Shown one piece after another: positions 21,481 through 34,358 of a stretch of 64,000 bases of DNA. Origin of the DNA: Hemileia vastatrix (taxonomy: Eukaryota; Basidiomycota; Pucciniomycetes; Pucciniales; Zaghouaniaceae). The position numbers and the translations under genes were made by a program. The notes beneath the pieces are model-generated. The model was not told the DNA's origin, ran no database searches, and saw nothing but the letters and a program-made list of their open reading frames with translations. Positions within the stretch are counted from its first letter, which is position 1. The number at the start of each line of letters is the position of its first letter. The DNA lies in the NCBI GenBank assembly GCA_030280995.1, contig JASXTE010000008.1, forward strand, positions 16,972,212 through 17,036,211, given 5' to 3'.

Positions 21481-22999
21481 TGATGCTATTTTTGATGGGT
21501 ACAGTAAAATTTCATTCTTATTTTTGTTATTAGAGATTAAAGTAATTTCAATGATACACACAAATGTTTGTGACTTTTTTCTATTAGTTAAAAATATTTA
21601 TGATAAATGAGTAAGGGGTATTACCATTTCATATGATTTTTATGAACATTATAACAAATCATGTGATACATTCTATTAAGTAGTAAAATGGTTTACAATA
21701 AATAAATTCAAAAAATATGTTGCTATTTTCTATCAGGAATTAGAATGATTTATGATAAAGAAGAACAGGAATTTTACAACTGTGGATAATTTTTTCTTGA
21801 TATTAAAATGATTTATATAATTGAAGGAAACAGTAAATGGCCATAATGATCTAGATTCTGCAATTTAAATAATGTTGAAAAATAATTTCCACTTGGGTTT
21901 TTTTTTGAAAAACAACTTAAGAAGTCTCAGTAATGATGTATCTTTTAATCTGAAGAGTATAACATTTTTTTATCTATATTTTAGGGAGGCTCTTAAGGGA
22001 CAATGTTTCTACCTTTAGTCACATTTAGGTATTTTTTCCCTAGCCAGCTACCAGAGAAATAGTGCTAACTTCAAGAATGAGGAAAAATAAAGGTAATATA
22101 ATGCAAACCTATGGATAGTTAAATAGTGATAAGAATCTAAAACTAAAATATACAGAAGGGAAAGACTAAGGATAATCTAACACTCTCATCAGTGGAGTGC
22201 AGTCACAAGGAAGAGATACTGATAACTTAATAGGGAGAAAACACTAAATTTAGAAAGGTAGACTCTGTTGCAACTCAAAAAGATGGTCTGTTAAGGCCTC
22301 CCATATTTTATTTATTTTTTTTGCCTAAGGTTTTTTAGAGCTTTAAAGAAATAATACTCAACCATGAAAAAATGTAGATTTTATATTAGTAACTATATTT
22401 TTGAAAACAAAAAAACTCAGAAATTAATTGAATGAAAAGATTCTAATTTGGAGAATGAAAGATGTAAAAGACTGTTTTTTCATTTGTTTTATTTTTTTGT
22501 CATCTTACTTATGAACATGAAAAAACATCAGTGCATTATCCAGTACAAACTGCATTATATCATTCTACCAGAGGTCAAAAAAGCCAAGAGAATTTCAATT
22601 AGTAAGATATTAAAAAATGAAAGGATATATTGTCAAAAGAGACATTATGTTCCACTATTCAGGAGAAAAAAAAAGTAGAGAAACACTATTTTCCCAAATG
22701 AAAGAAAGAACTAATAATGTGATGTATGCTATACTAGCATTGGAAAATCTACCTGTTTCAGAATTAAGTCTATAACAACCTTATATGTATTTTATTGAGC
22801 CAACAAGACAGAGAAATGAAAAAATCATAAATTACTAAAGTTATCAAGAAGGGAAGAAAGTCATGAGGCAAGAGGATGACTCCATTAAGAGATATAGAAA
22901 AGGTTTTCTTGGGAAAAAACAATATTGAGCCACAGATATCACATTGGAAGGTTCAATAAATATCTTGTTTGTGTAATCTACTTGTCCAAATACAACTTT
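21481..22999. other. No gene seen; AT-rich spacer with faint repeat traces
   Basis: AT-rich sequence with no supported gene. The stretch 22,020-22,240 has weak likeness to 2,150-2,300 and 43,280-43,430 (CAGCTTCC/CAGCTACC followed by a CTAACACT-type motif), which may be an old dispersed repeat. Confidence 0.35.
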
Positions 23000-25720
23000 T
23001 TAAAGATATAAAAGGAAAAGAAATTCTGTAGATAGGCAATTTAATTTTTTGTGGTATCTGTATGTAATTGGAGAAACTAATATTATCTTGCATAAATTCT
23101 TTAAAGGATCTTGAGCCTCATAGATCCAATAAATTAAGCAATATTTAATATTTTCATTTTTATACTTCTGCAATATGTGATTGTGAGTTTTGGTGACAGA
23201 AATTGAGGCATTTTTTAAAGAAAAATTCTGAATTGGGAATGTGAATCCTAGAAACACTTTTGAGCTAGCAGGAAGGGAAATTGTGTATTGGTATTGGACA
23301 GATTCATCTTCCATTTTGAATCATTCCCATAAAAGATTATAAAAATCTTCATCAAAATGAATCTTTCCCATTCCTTTATCCTTATTATATCTTAATTTTA
23401 CTTTGATTGCCCCATGATAGGTATCATTGACCATAAGTCTTTGTAATTCACAAACACTTTTCATCATTGTAATGTTCAACTTACCTATGGAATTAATATC
23501 AAAATTGATCAAAATTTAATTGAAAAAAGTTAAAAATTTAATATATCCATCCCACTTACCAATTTTTTTGTTGGGGTTGATTTTTTATAAAAATACAATG
23601 AGCCACTCTCAAGAAAACTCTGAAACCCCAATAGTAGGCCCCCAGAGCTTCATTTTCTTAGGCATGTGAAGTGAAAAATGGTGATTTTGTTGTAATTTGG
23701 AGCCAGGAAAGAGTTTTTCAACAGATATATTATATTTTAATAATTGGTTTTAAATCTTTTAATTCTATCTTCATCAAGCTCTCTTGAAAACAAGATAACT
23801 GTACAGATTACCAGATATACAGTATTTCATAAGAATTTTTGTCAGTAGGACCCTGGTGGAAGATTATTGACATCATCAACAACAAGTTCAAGGATGACTA
23901 GAGGTATCACATATGAAAATAGGGAGTACCATTGTGATGCCTTGATTTTTCCATGTCATTTTTCATCAAGATTTGGAGGAGGTTTTTACTAGATTGCTAG
24001 GTAGAGTCACACCTTTCATAATATCTTGAAATCATTTTATGTCACTTGGAGTGAAGAGCTTTCCATTTTCACCATTTTGTAGTTGAATTTCCTCATAGCT
24101 GTCAGTTTCATCAATATTTTCATCATCATCATAGCTGGAATAAAGAACAATTATCTCTATATGATTATCAATTTGTGCTAATTTCATAGCTTGACTAAAA
24201 ACTTCTTACTGGTTTCTTTTACAGGTAATATATTGTGTCTCAGACTTGAATTTCCAGCAGTTTTACATATAAAGATTAAGAGCACCTTAAATCCAATTAT
24301 GCATGACACCTAGAACAACATGCTTTTTTGGATACCAGTAGCTTAGTTGCTTGAGCTCAGACCATTGAATACCATTATCAATGAGTACTTTTTCTCTAGT
24401 ATTTTGTAATTGGGAATCTCTAGACTTTTTTGAATTTTTGATGACATCATTTCTTAATATTTGTTTTTCACATTCTAAAGATGAAATTTGATCAAGCTTA
24501 GTCATGCACCAAGTGAAAAATTGACTTTCAGAATGTTTTGTAGAACTAGAAGCCTTCTTTGTTTAAAGAATATCTCTAATTACACATAGAGGTCTAACCT
24601 GCACCATAAAACCTTCATGTCTCAGAAATTTTGGTATTAAAATTCCATTTTTCAAGTTCAATCAACTATTCAAAAAAGGGTTATAAAATATGATTTAGAG
24701 ATTATGGATCTTGAGAATTTGGTCCTGGTGTGATTCCAGCAAGGCATATGTGACTAATTCTGTTTTGGATATCAGGTGGAAAATTGAGACAGCTGAAAAA
24801 AACTACTCCCATTGATTCTATGTTTCCAGAAGCTTTATTTCCCTTTGGGTTAAATAAATTAATAAAAATAGAAAGAGCCAATTTGAGGGGGTCAGAGTGA
24901 TTATTTCATTCCATGCTTCTAAATTCTGTACCATGCTACACATCAGTGATGAACCTACTGCTGCTATTGACTTTTTCCTCCAAATTTTTAAATCCTCCTC
25001 AACACATGACCTTCCTAGAAGCCATCAAAGCCAAGTTACTATTTTATGAACTGGAAACACTAAATGAGTAACATTATATTTTTTTGAAATATTTGGAACC
25101 TTTGGGTTTAGATGAGATATGCTAGGATACCTAATTTTTTGATATGTACTTTTAAGATGGTAAAGTGGCTCATTGCATGAAGTTGAACTAGTAAAAATTT
25201 AGTAAGTAAAAATTGGTGGAAGTACCACATGTTCAGGATAGAGCTGAGATAACTTTTGGAAGCATATCATAGTAGCAAAGTTGACATTCAACTTGGTTTT
25301 TTTTTAGCTTAATTTGGGGGTCGAGTGAAATTTTTTCAAGGGCTGAGATGGGAATTGAAGCATTTTGAGAATCCTTAATAATATTGACAATCATTCTGGT
25401 TACACTGATGAACTTTTCTTAACTAGAATTTCAGCCAAAATGGAGACAAGTATTTATGATTGATATAGGCACTGTTTTAAATTAAATCAAGATTTAAAGA
25501 TAAGCTAAAAATTTTAAGAATATTTATTGAGAGAAAAAACAAATTACATGTTGAATCATTATAATCATCAAGACATATTTCACTAAACTTGGAAGGTTCA
25601 CTTTTTGAATGAGGTGGACCCAAATAATATTTCTCATTGGATGAAGAATTTGAAGCTTCACAAAAATTGGGGGAAATAATGACAACAGGTATCTACCAGG
25701 CAATGCCTTCTTTGTGTGCT
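23000..25720 (-). pseudogene. Tnp2-family (CACTA/EnSpm) transposase, heavily decayed
   Basis: Read on the minus strand in shifting frames, the landmarks appear in the order of fungal Tnp2-type transposases. A CQLCYYDMLPK zinc-ribbon-like start (about 25,300) is followed by HKIVTWLRWLLGRSC, then INLFNPKGNKASGN, ESMGVVFFSCLNFPPDIQNR and LAGITPGPNSQDP (about 24,740). Next come GFMVQVRPLCVIRDI, then NGIQWSELKQLSYW and VVLGVMHNWI (about 24,290), and finally VTLPSNL and LFPGSKLQQNHHF. The last 500 bp (23,512-23,000) read TYHGAIKVKLRYNKDKG and NHILQKYKNENIKY and may be its C-terminal region. Dozens of stops and frameshifts mean it is long dead. Its upstream end is cut by gypsy element 1 at 25,952. 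It could once have mobilised the CACTA-type elements at 3.8 kb and 44-50 kb, but no matching ends flank it. Confidence 0.68.
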
Positions 25721-25951
25721 TGGAGCTAGATATTTTCGATGTTGTTCTTTACCCTCTGAGCTCAAAGAACATTCTTGATGAAAACTGAACACTCAAAAAG
25801 CTCCATTGAGATAATTTTTTAAAAAATTTCAAAGAAAAAGGTACATTACTAAAATTTTGTTTGATGAGAGAAAGTAAAGAAAGAGTAGAAAAAATTTATA
25901 CAAAAGGAAATTGACTAGCAAGATGAAAAAATTACCTCTTGGGTGGGTTGT

Positions 25952-27127
25952 TTTCAGCCTAGATATCCCTAGGACTGAGTATTTCTTATACTCAAAATAA
26001 GAAAACCTTAAGTACATTAAGCTTATATCTTAAAAATAAAGTTAAAACAATAATATATATGATTATATTACATATATATATAATTATTACTCTATTATAT
26101 AAATTATAGAAGTTTCAATAGCTTATCCATAGCCTAATAATACTTATTAAGGTGTTAATGGAGTCATAATATACTTATCTTAAGTGATATTAAGTAATTA
26201 TTGACATACATAAGCTTATATGTATACATAAATCTCATATTCAGTGAAATATGCAGTATATTATGTATATTTAGGTATATAAGTGGGTTTTAGCCCCTTA
26301 ATAGCCTATAAACTTTGTTTTTCTGCTTATTTTAGGTCATATGGACGTATCCAGTGGACTCACAACGCCTACAGAAGCATAAACATCTATTTCAGGCGCA
26401 TACACTCAGTTTGGACAACTTAATCTGCTTCCTTGGAGGGATATTCATGGATTTATGGGTTGGGAGGTCATTTCTGGGTTAATATGGATGCTTGCGGATG
26501 TTATTGGGGGATTTGAAATTTCATTTTTTTCCTTTATATACTTTGGTTCTCATTATATTCTCTTTGGATGAGTTATTTTACCTGTTTCTTTATGGTATCC
26601 GCTTTTATCTGGATTTTCTATTTATGGTATGGGTCTGTGTTATCATTAATTGTGATGGAGGGTCCTTACTGGAGGTCTGGGTGTTAAATATGCTTAAAGT
26701 GGAAGCCATGGGGAGGTGATGGGCCCTCACAGTGCTGTAATTTCCAGGGATAGCAGTGACATCATCTGGATTGAAGGTCTGTGCACTCCAGTGGATTTTG
26801 GTATAAGTAAGGGAGGATTTTGACGGTTATTAGACATCACTTACTTACTAAAATTCAAATAAACATTATAACACAATTACTATCATTTATAAATATATTA
26901 TAAAACCTTTATAAATTGATATTATCTTTATATAAGCTATAACTATATCATATTCATCTATTTTCCACCACTAGCACACATTTAAATCCAAGTATTGTGA
27001 GTTTTATTTGAGTATAACTATTTTATTAGTCTTCCCCTGAGGTTTAATCACTAAATCATTTATTAATAGGTAGTAGGACCATTAATAAATACTATTAAAT
27101 CATACTTATATACTAGATACACTGACA
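25952..27127 (+). repeat. 5' LTR of gypsy element 1
   Basis: Begins TTTCAGCCTAGATATCCC (second base altered from TGTCAGCC) and ends ACTGACA. The same length as the 3' LTR, with only scattered differences. A TATATAAG at about 26,275 is a candidate TATA box. No convincing tRNA primer site is seen after its end. Confidence 0.93.
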
Positions 27128-27336
27128 ATCCTTAGTTTTTTACTTATTATTTAGTATAAGCCTTGGGATGTGATTTTTACTTTAGTATAGCTCAAAACAA
27201 ACCAAATATTTGGGTCTTCTGCATATTAGTTCGTAATCATAACTCAGTGATTGCGGAAAAGAACCATTATAATAATTTTAATAATTTTTTATAATAAAAA
27301 TTAGGTATTTACAGTAGTAACTGTACCCAATATAAA

Positions 27337-28134
27337 TGTCACACGCCACGTGACACTCGAGGCGAAATTAACTCAATAAATCAATAATATCGAGTCCTAA
27401 ATCTATACTCGAAGCGCAGAAAGCAATTCTCCATAGCAACTGCGATTTTCCTTTGTGTACTTACTATTTAACTGCGCTAGCCTAAACTCTAAATCTAAAT
27501 TAGTCGATCTCCCAATAGGGTACCTTAGTCCTTTTCAATAAGCGACGCACAGCGCTAGGATCAACGAAATAGTATAGTAGTAGTTTTTTTCATTAAAGTT
27601 TTGTTAATTAATTAAAAAGGGGTAAATTGAGCATGGACAGATATTTAGTGGAGAGGGTCTAAGTGTATGTTAGTAATGGTCAATGGAATGGGAATGCTGC
27701 GATGGAAGGGAGGTCAATGCGAGGAGGAACAAAGGATATAAAAGGAGTTGGGTATTTGGTTCGATATTCCTTAGAATTAAATTATAATATCGGATAGTGG
27801 TAAATCCTTAAAAGTTAAATCATTGTTATTGTATCTTTCTTTTACTTTCTCAATATTCATTTCTAAATCCTAAATCTTTGATTATTGAGTTTCCAACCCT
27901 TTGTGAGATTTTAAGAATTATTATTACCTTGGAACTAGTTTATAATTCTTCTCGAACGAACCTCGAACCTATAGCTATTACTTCGAGTGACCTTCGAATC
28001 ATTTCCTCGAATCATTCCTCTGTGCTTCGAAGAAGTTTCTAAAATCCCTCATCTCACTTACAGGAACATCCTCGACCTTGTGCGTAGGTCGTCCGGTGAC
28101 AATAAACCCAATTTCACTTGGTATTTGGTCACCA
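27337..28134 (+). mobile_element. Possible solo LTR of an unrelated element, CpG-rich
   Basis: Begins TGTCACACGCCACGTGACAC and ends TTTGGTCACCA, with near-matching 5-bp flanks (ATAAA and ATATA). It contains GGATATAAAAGG (about 27,734), a good TATA box. Unlike the rest of the window it keeps many CpG sites (GACACTCGAGGCG, CTCGAACGAACCTCGAACC). It lies in the leader between the 5' LTR and gag of element 1. It could instead be an unusual leader of the gypsy element, because the duplication is imperfect and no second copy is in view. Confidence 0.4.
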
Positions 28135-28398
28135 ATATAACACCCAATTAAATTGGTATTTGGTTAAAGCTTGGTAAGATATTAATTCAACCTTATAAAG
28201 GTCTAGTTAAACATATTATTTCATTTTTAACAGATTTTTTTTCAAATTTTTATTACATTTTATTTAAATAAATAAAGATTTAAATTCAGGGTAAGCTCCA
28301 GTGCTTTTTATTAGTAATAACGTTGCTAATACTTTTAATCTACTAATTCCAATAGTTTTTCCTTTCTTTAGACGTGATATATTTTTCTTTTTATCAAT

Positions 28399-30640
28399 AT
28401 GAGTGCTCCCCGGGACAATGTAAGTGAAAAGCCTGCTTATAATACCAGGTCTAAAGCTAACAAAAACATTGCTCCAGGACATAACCATGGAGGGTCAGTC
28501 ATACCCCCAGGCAGAGCAAATGACATAGAGGAAAAAGACGCCCTCTTAAAAAAGATTACCATAAAAAAGACATCTCCTCCTCTACAGGATCAACTATCCC
28601 ATCTGGAAAAACAGGTACTGAAGTTGGAGGAATCAAAGTCCCTCATGCTCAAGGAGGTAAAGCAATTACAGAACAATTGCAAGGTAGGATTTCAGCAGAT
28701 GAACCAATTATTGGCAGAGCTAAAGGGAGGCCATCCAAGTTAGCAACCCCCTACCCCAGGAGGGTCACATAACTCCCAGGAGAAAATACTGGTAGACAAA
28801 TGGAAGTGGTATTGGTTCCATCAACATTGGTCCAGTCACAACTGCAACATGGATCCTTTTCCTCATCAGACTTCCTCAGTTCACCCCTACAAGCGAAAAC
28901 AAAGGCACCAAAAATCAGGGCTCACACAAATCCTGTGGTAAGTAGATTACCCTCTCAGATTATACACAATACTGATAAGTACAATGTAGGTAATATTATT
29001 GATGTCAAATCTGTGCAGAAAATAGAGGAGGACTTAAGAAAATTAGGTTTTAATGTAGATACACCTGACTTGTCTTTTGTCAATAACAACAGTAGTATTT
29101 ATAATACAGTTAATCCTCAGTTGCCACCACTTACTAGTGAGATGAGAAGTTCACAAGAGAGTGAGAGAATTGAGAAGGAAGACATGGAGTATTTTAATAA
29201 TAATCCAACTTTCCATAGAATTGTTTCAGCATTATGGAATAGAATGACTGATTGTGAGGAACAGACAGTTAAGCTCACAAGTGATACAATTTCATCCTTA
29301 ACATTGAATATTTCTCAACTGGCAACACGTAATAAAGAATTAGAGAATGAACATCTGTCTCTAACTCTTAAATATGATTCATTGAGTAATAAATATAATT
29401 AACTTTCAAACAAATTCTGTGAGTTGGAAAAATTGTATGAAACACATTTATTGAAAACTGAATCAAGAACTAAGTTATCTTTTTCACAGACAAATCAAAG
29501 TTTCTCTGAGCTGCTACAAAGATTGACTAAAGTTGAGATTGAAACTGCCAATCTACTAATGAACCAGGATAATCATAAGTAAACTCAGTATAATAATCAT
29601 CCTTTCATTGGCAAAGGTGAATCTCATTCCTTCCCTATACCACCACAACTAAAACCATTTGGTGGTAGTGTCAAATCTGAAAATGTAAGTCACAAATCTT
29701 TACAGGAGGAAATACAAGACCATTTATCAAGAGTAAATGAGTTGTTAAATTTACCTAAGATTAGGGAAATAAAATCCAATCAGAAGAACTGGCCTAAGAT
29801 AGATCAGTACCCAACTTATGATGGGGAAGCCAGCTCTGATTGGCAAAATTTTATTCAAAGAATTGACAACTGGAAATTCTCATATAATTTACCAGATGAA
29901 TAAATAACATAAAAATTAATCTCTTTATTTAAGGATTTTGCTTTATTATGGTTTGAAGCTGTTTTGAGTGAGGGTAAAGATTACTCTTGGGCTGAATGGA
30001 AACAACTAATTGAAAAAAAATTTGGAGGCTCTAAATTCAGGATCACTCAGAAGAGACTTTATGAGAAAACTAGGTACAATCCATTGAATGGTGACAAACC
30101 TAAGGTATTTTTAATGAATTTAAATAAAATATTAAAAGCCATTGAGCCTAACATGGATTTTAACTTATGGAAAGATAAGATAATATGTAAATTACCTATA
30201 TCTGTCAGAGACATTGTTGTAGCTAGAACAATTAATGTTACTGAATATTCTGACTTTATTAATATTTGAAATAAAATATTACTAAACCATAAGTATGAAG
30301 CAAGTTATTCCACTCATAAACAAAATGTTGAACCTGTGAAAAATCAGAATTCAAAAACACTTCAGGAGAAGAAGAAAAAACCTACTGCACCTGTAGTACC
30401 AAAAAATTATGAGACAAATACTTGTTATAAGTGTAACAAACCTTGGGTTAAAGGTCACAAATGTGAGAAGAATATAAATATTGTTGAAAATCAACATGAA
30501 TCTGAAATTGAAACAGAGAAAAGTAAAGATTCAAGTGATAATGACAGTAATATCTCATATAGTGATGAAAATGAAGTCTGTATTTTGGAAGATTATTTGT
30601 CCATCTTTGACAATCTAATATTGAATATGGACTCAAATGA
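28399..30640 (+). pseudogene. gag of gypsy element 1
   Basis: Structural capsid/nucleocapsid region. It starts MSAPRDNVSEKPAYNTRSKA, has a coiled-coil-like segment (QDQLSHLEKQVLKLEESKS) and later the retrotransposon capsid block YPTYDGEASSDWQNFIQRID and WAEWKQLIEKKFG. It ends with a CCHC-type knuckle CYKCNKPWVKGHKC at about 30,423-30,464. Internal stops lie at 28,741, 29,400, 29,579, about 29,901, 29,910 and 30,267. Most fall where Gln or Arg would be expected from flanking sequence. Confidence 0.85.
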
Positions 30641-31010
30641 ATCTTTAATGAATTTTGAGGATGCTGAAATCATTAAAGATATACCAGCTGATAACTTTAG
30701 AATGACACCTATCATGGTTCCAGCTATCATTTCTGGTGAAAACGTTAATATAGTATTGGACACAGGAGCTTCTGGCTCTGTTGTTTCTACTAATACATTG
30801 CAGAAAATTCATAGTGAATATAAGTCTAAGCTTGAACCCCTTCGAAGTAAAAATTGGAGAGGTTTTGGATCAGTACTAAATCCCATTGGTAGATACAAAG
30901 CTGCTGTTTTCTTTAAACATCAACATGGTTATGTAAGAGTAACTTGTCACTTTGTAGTAATGGATAATACTAACTTTAGTAACTGTTTTATCATTTGAAA
31001 TGATATTCTG
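30641..31010 (+). pseudogene. Aspartic protease of gypsy element 1
   Basis: VNIVLDTGASGSVVS at about 30,747-30,790 is the retropepsin active-site motif (DTGAS), intact. It sits in frame after the acidic C-terminus of gag. An in-frame TGA at about 30,996 separates it from the reverse transcriptase frame, which continues with NDILTKFGVKL. Confidence 0.85.
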
Positions 31011-32857
31011 ACTAAGTTTGGTGTGAAATTAGACCCTTCTAATAACAATTTTACAATTGGCATGAATGGTAAAAGGAAATTTAAAATAAATTCTTTTAAC
31101 ACAGTCTTACACATTGAGTCAGTAACAAATATTCTGTGCAAAGGAAGAGAATCCAATGAGATGGAACTTCTGGAAAAAGAAATTTCAAAAGCATCATTTG
31201 GCACTCAGATAAGTGAAGCTGATAAAAATAATATTTTGAACTTAATTAAAGCATTCCCAATGGCTTTTTCACATGGTACAAATGAACTTGGCCTTGTTAA
31301 AGATCATGAAATGAAGATTAGTTTAACCTGTGACATGGATAATATTCCTGCTAGTCTTAAAAAGAAACCATACCCTGCTTCACCAATGAAGAGGAAAGAC
31401 ATAGAGGATAATATTAATATTTTATTAAAAATGAACATTCTTGAGAAGGTTGAAACTACACCAAAATATTGTGTAATATCACCAGTGCTAATTTCTTATG
31501 AACAAGATAAAGCAAGACTTTGCAGTGATTATAGAGCATTAAATACATTTACAGTAGATGATATTTATCCCTTGCCAAGGTTTGCCTCTATACATCCTAC
31601 CCTTAAAGGTGCTAAGTATATAAGTTGCTTAGATGGAAATAAAGGGTACCATCGAATTCCTGTTGAAAAGAATTCACAGAACTTTTTGTTGATAACAACA
31701 CACATGGGAATTTATAAATATGTCAGGATGCCATTTGGACCAAAAAATGCTCCATCAGTATTTCAGAAGTTAATGGATATAAAATTCCATAATGAAATGA
31801 TTGAGGGATGGTTAATGGTATACATTGATTACATCATAGTGTTCTCTAAGACATATGATGAACACTTAATCCATTTAAAGAAGGTATTTCAGAAAATGGA
31901 TGAAATAAAAATGACCCTTGCATTGAAAAAATGTAAATTTGGGTTTGAATCTTTAAAAGTGCTTGGTCATATTGTATCAGGCTTAAAAATATGTGTAGAC
32001 CAAAATAAGGTGGCTGCAATAAAGAATATTGGAATTCCTCAAAATGTAAAAGATGTACAATCGTTTCTTGGTATGTGTGGTTATTATAGACAATATATAA
32101 AAAACTACCAGTTAATTTCTGCACCATTGACCACACTGATAAAGAAATCAGAAGCTTTCATTTGGAATAATGAAAGACAACAGGCTTTTGATAAGTTGAA
32201 AGAATGCTTGATGATAGCTCTTATCTTGGGATTACCAGTTTTTTAATTACCTTTTGTATTATATACAGATGCAAGTTTTATTGGTCTGGGTGCTTTTTGC
32301 ATCAAAAACAACTTATTGAAGGAAAAATTTCAGAAGGAGTAATTTTCTATATTTCACGTACTCTAAGAAGAAGTGAATTGAAATATGGTGCTACTCAACT
32401 TGAATGTTTGGCAGTAGTATGGGCTCTTGAGAAGCTACATTATTACCTGGAAGACCAAAAATTTGAGTTAATAACAGACTGTAGTGCTGTGAAGTCACTC
32501 TTAAACATGAAAAATCCTAATAGACACATGTTTAGATGGCAATTAGCTGTACAAGAATACAGAGGACTGATGACTATTACACATAGAGCAGGAACCTTAC
32601 ACTCTAATGTAGATTTGTTATCTAGAGTACCTCTGCCTAATAATGATGATAATCCTGCTTATGTTCCTGAAACAGATATTATTAACATTTATGGCATTTA
32701 TGTTGTAGATCTTGAGGATAAATTTATGCAATCAATTCTTGATATGTATGCTTCAGATCCTGACTTGGGTAAACTCACTACAATATTAAATGATCCATCC
32801 AATTCTTCAATGAATGTTTTAATAAAAACATTACCAAAAAGTATAAAGAGGCATTAG
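31011..32857 (+). pseudogene. Reverse transcriptase and RNase H of gypsy element 1
   Basis: Polymerase region that copies the element RNA into DNA. Landmarks are LVKDHEMKISL, KKPYPASPMKRKDIEDNI, ARLCSDYRALNTFTVDDIYP, YISCLDGNKGYHRIP and KYVRMPFGPKNAPSVFQKLM. The active site reads YIDY (31,821-31,832) in place of YIDD, so the second catalytic Asp is lost. SFLGMCGYYRQYI ends the connection domain. A TAA at 32,244 splits PVF from LPFVLYTDAS, the RNase H start. A frameshift near 32,330 leads to GVIFYISRTLRRSELKYGATQLECLAV and LITDCSAVKSLL. Confidence 0.9.
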
Positions 32858-32869
32858 AAGAAGGAAAAT

Positions 32870-34017
32870 TTTCCATTTAGGATGGTTTTATATATTACAG
32901 GAAAAAATTAATTAATGTAATTGTAATTTACTCTTCAATGAGGAAGTTAATGTTAAGTATATGTCATGATGATATATTAGCAGGTCATTTTGACTACCAT
33001 AAAACATTAACCAGAGTAAAAAACACGGCTTGGTGGATTAACATTTCTGAGGATGTTCAAAAATATGTTGAGACATGTGATTCTTGTCAAAAATCTAAAA
33101 GATTAAAAGGCAAAAGAGCTGGTTTATTACAACAAATTGAGAAACCAAAAGCTCCATGGGAAATAATTAACATGGACTTTGTAACAGGTTTGCCAATAGC
33201 AGGGAATAAGAGTTATAACTCCTTCTGGGTAATTGTAGATAGATTTACGAAGATGTGTAAATTTATTCCTACCCACAAAGAGGTTTCTGCAAAGGACTTA
33301 GCTTTCTTATGGTGGACACAAATGTTAAATATAGCAGTTTTCCCCAAAGCAATAGATCCTGACAGAGATCCTAAATTTACTTCTGAGTTCTGTACATCAC
33401 TTATAGATGTTTCAGGGTGTCAATTAAAACTTTCTACAGCACACAATCCACAAACTGATGGGCTAGCAGAAAGAATGATACAAACTTTAGAAGATATGAT
33501 AAGAAGATATTGTGCTTTTGGTCTTAAATTTAAAGACAATGACAAATTCATGCATTATTGGGTAACCCTTATCCCAGGTTTAGAATTTTCATACAATAGT
33601 ACAGTACATTCTGTCACTGGCAAAAAGCCATTTGAGTTATGGTTGCGTTATGTACCTAATACCCCTGTTAAAACTCTTAATAAATTACCTAGATTGGATA
33701 TCCATCCAGGTACTAAATATTTTCTTCAGATTCAAGAATTATGCAGAAAACATGCTCAAGAATGTATAAATAAGGCGTTTGAGTATGAGAAGAAAAGATG
33801 GGATAAAGCGCATAAAGAACAAGTGTTCAAAGAGGGTGATGAAGTCCTTATTTCTACACCACATTTCAATTTAAATGGTAATGTTAAATTGAAGGATCCA
33901 TTCATTGGACCATTTGTAGTTAAAAAGATGGTTGGTAACAATGCTGTTGAGGTTATTCTATATGAACCATATGTTTCCAGTATATCCTATTTCTCTTATA
34001 AAACCATACCATTCTAA
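32870..34017 (+). pseudogene. Integrase of gypsy element 1
   Basis: Inserts the cDNA into the genome. The zinc-binding N-terminus shows HDDILAGHFDYHKT and CDSCQKSK. The DDE core has NMDFVTGLP (Asp, about 33,174), DRDPKF (33,361-33,378) and GLAERMIQTLE (Glu, 33,469). All three catalytic residues are present. FSYNSTVHSVTGKKPFEL and an FKEGDEVLIS / FIGPFVVKK segment match the gypsy C-terminal GPY/F module. This is the best preserved part of the element: 359 codons are open from 32,938. Stops occur just upstream. Confidence 0.9.
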
Positions 34018-34245
34018 TGATACTGCTCTATTTCCAAGAAGATCAGGAAGGCATAAACAGCAACCTAAAGAAATATTTGAAAAGGCATAAATTGAAAAGA
34101 TACTTAAAAAGAGACACCTTACTAAAGAAAAGGGAGTTGATTATCTATTAAGATTAAAAAAAATTCAAGTGAATATGACCAGTGGATTCCAGAAAATGAA
34201 ATCTCTGATCTTAAAAATCTCTTGAAAAAATTTAAATCAAAATAA
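34018..34245 (+). pseudogene. Integrase C-terminal chromodomain
   Basis: After the GPY/F module the sequence reads PRRSGRHKQQPKEIFEKA, a stop, then IEKILKKRHLTKEKGVDYLL. After a frameshift near 34,160 it reads EYDQWIPENEISDLKNLLKKF and stops at 34,243-34,245. This is the chromodomain pattern (EkIl..R, YL-R-K, W-PE-ei, LL-F). Chromodomains on gypsy integrases can steer integration to marked chromatin. The aromatic cage is not all visible because of the frameshift. Confidence 0.75.
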
Positions 34246-34358
34246 TACTGTTTATTCAGTATATGTATTATAGAAAATTTAAAAATTTTTCTATTCACTC
34301 CTTACTTTTAATTAAAATGTCTTAACATTTTTTCTATTGTTTTTTTTGGATGAGGGAG

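Noticed and set aside
28264..28488. Minus-strand open frame over the gag start
   Set aside because: It is antisense to a clearly recognisable gag N-terminus.
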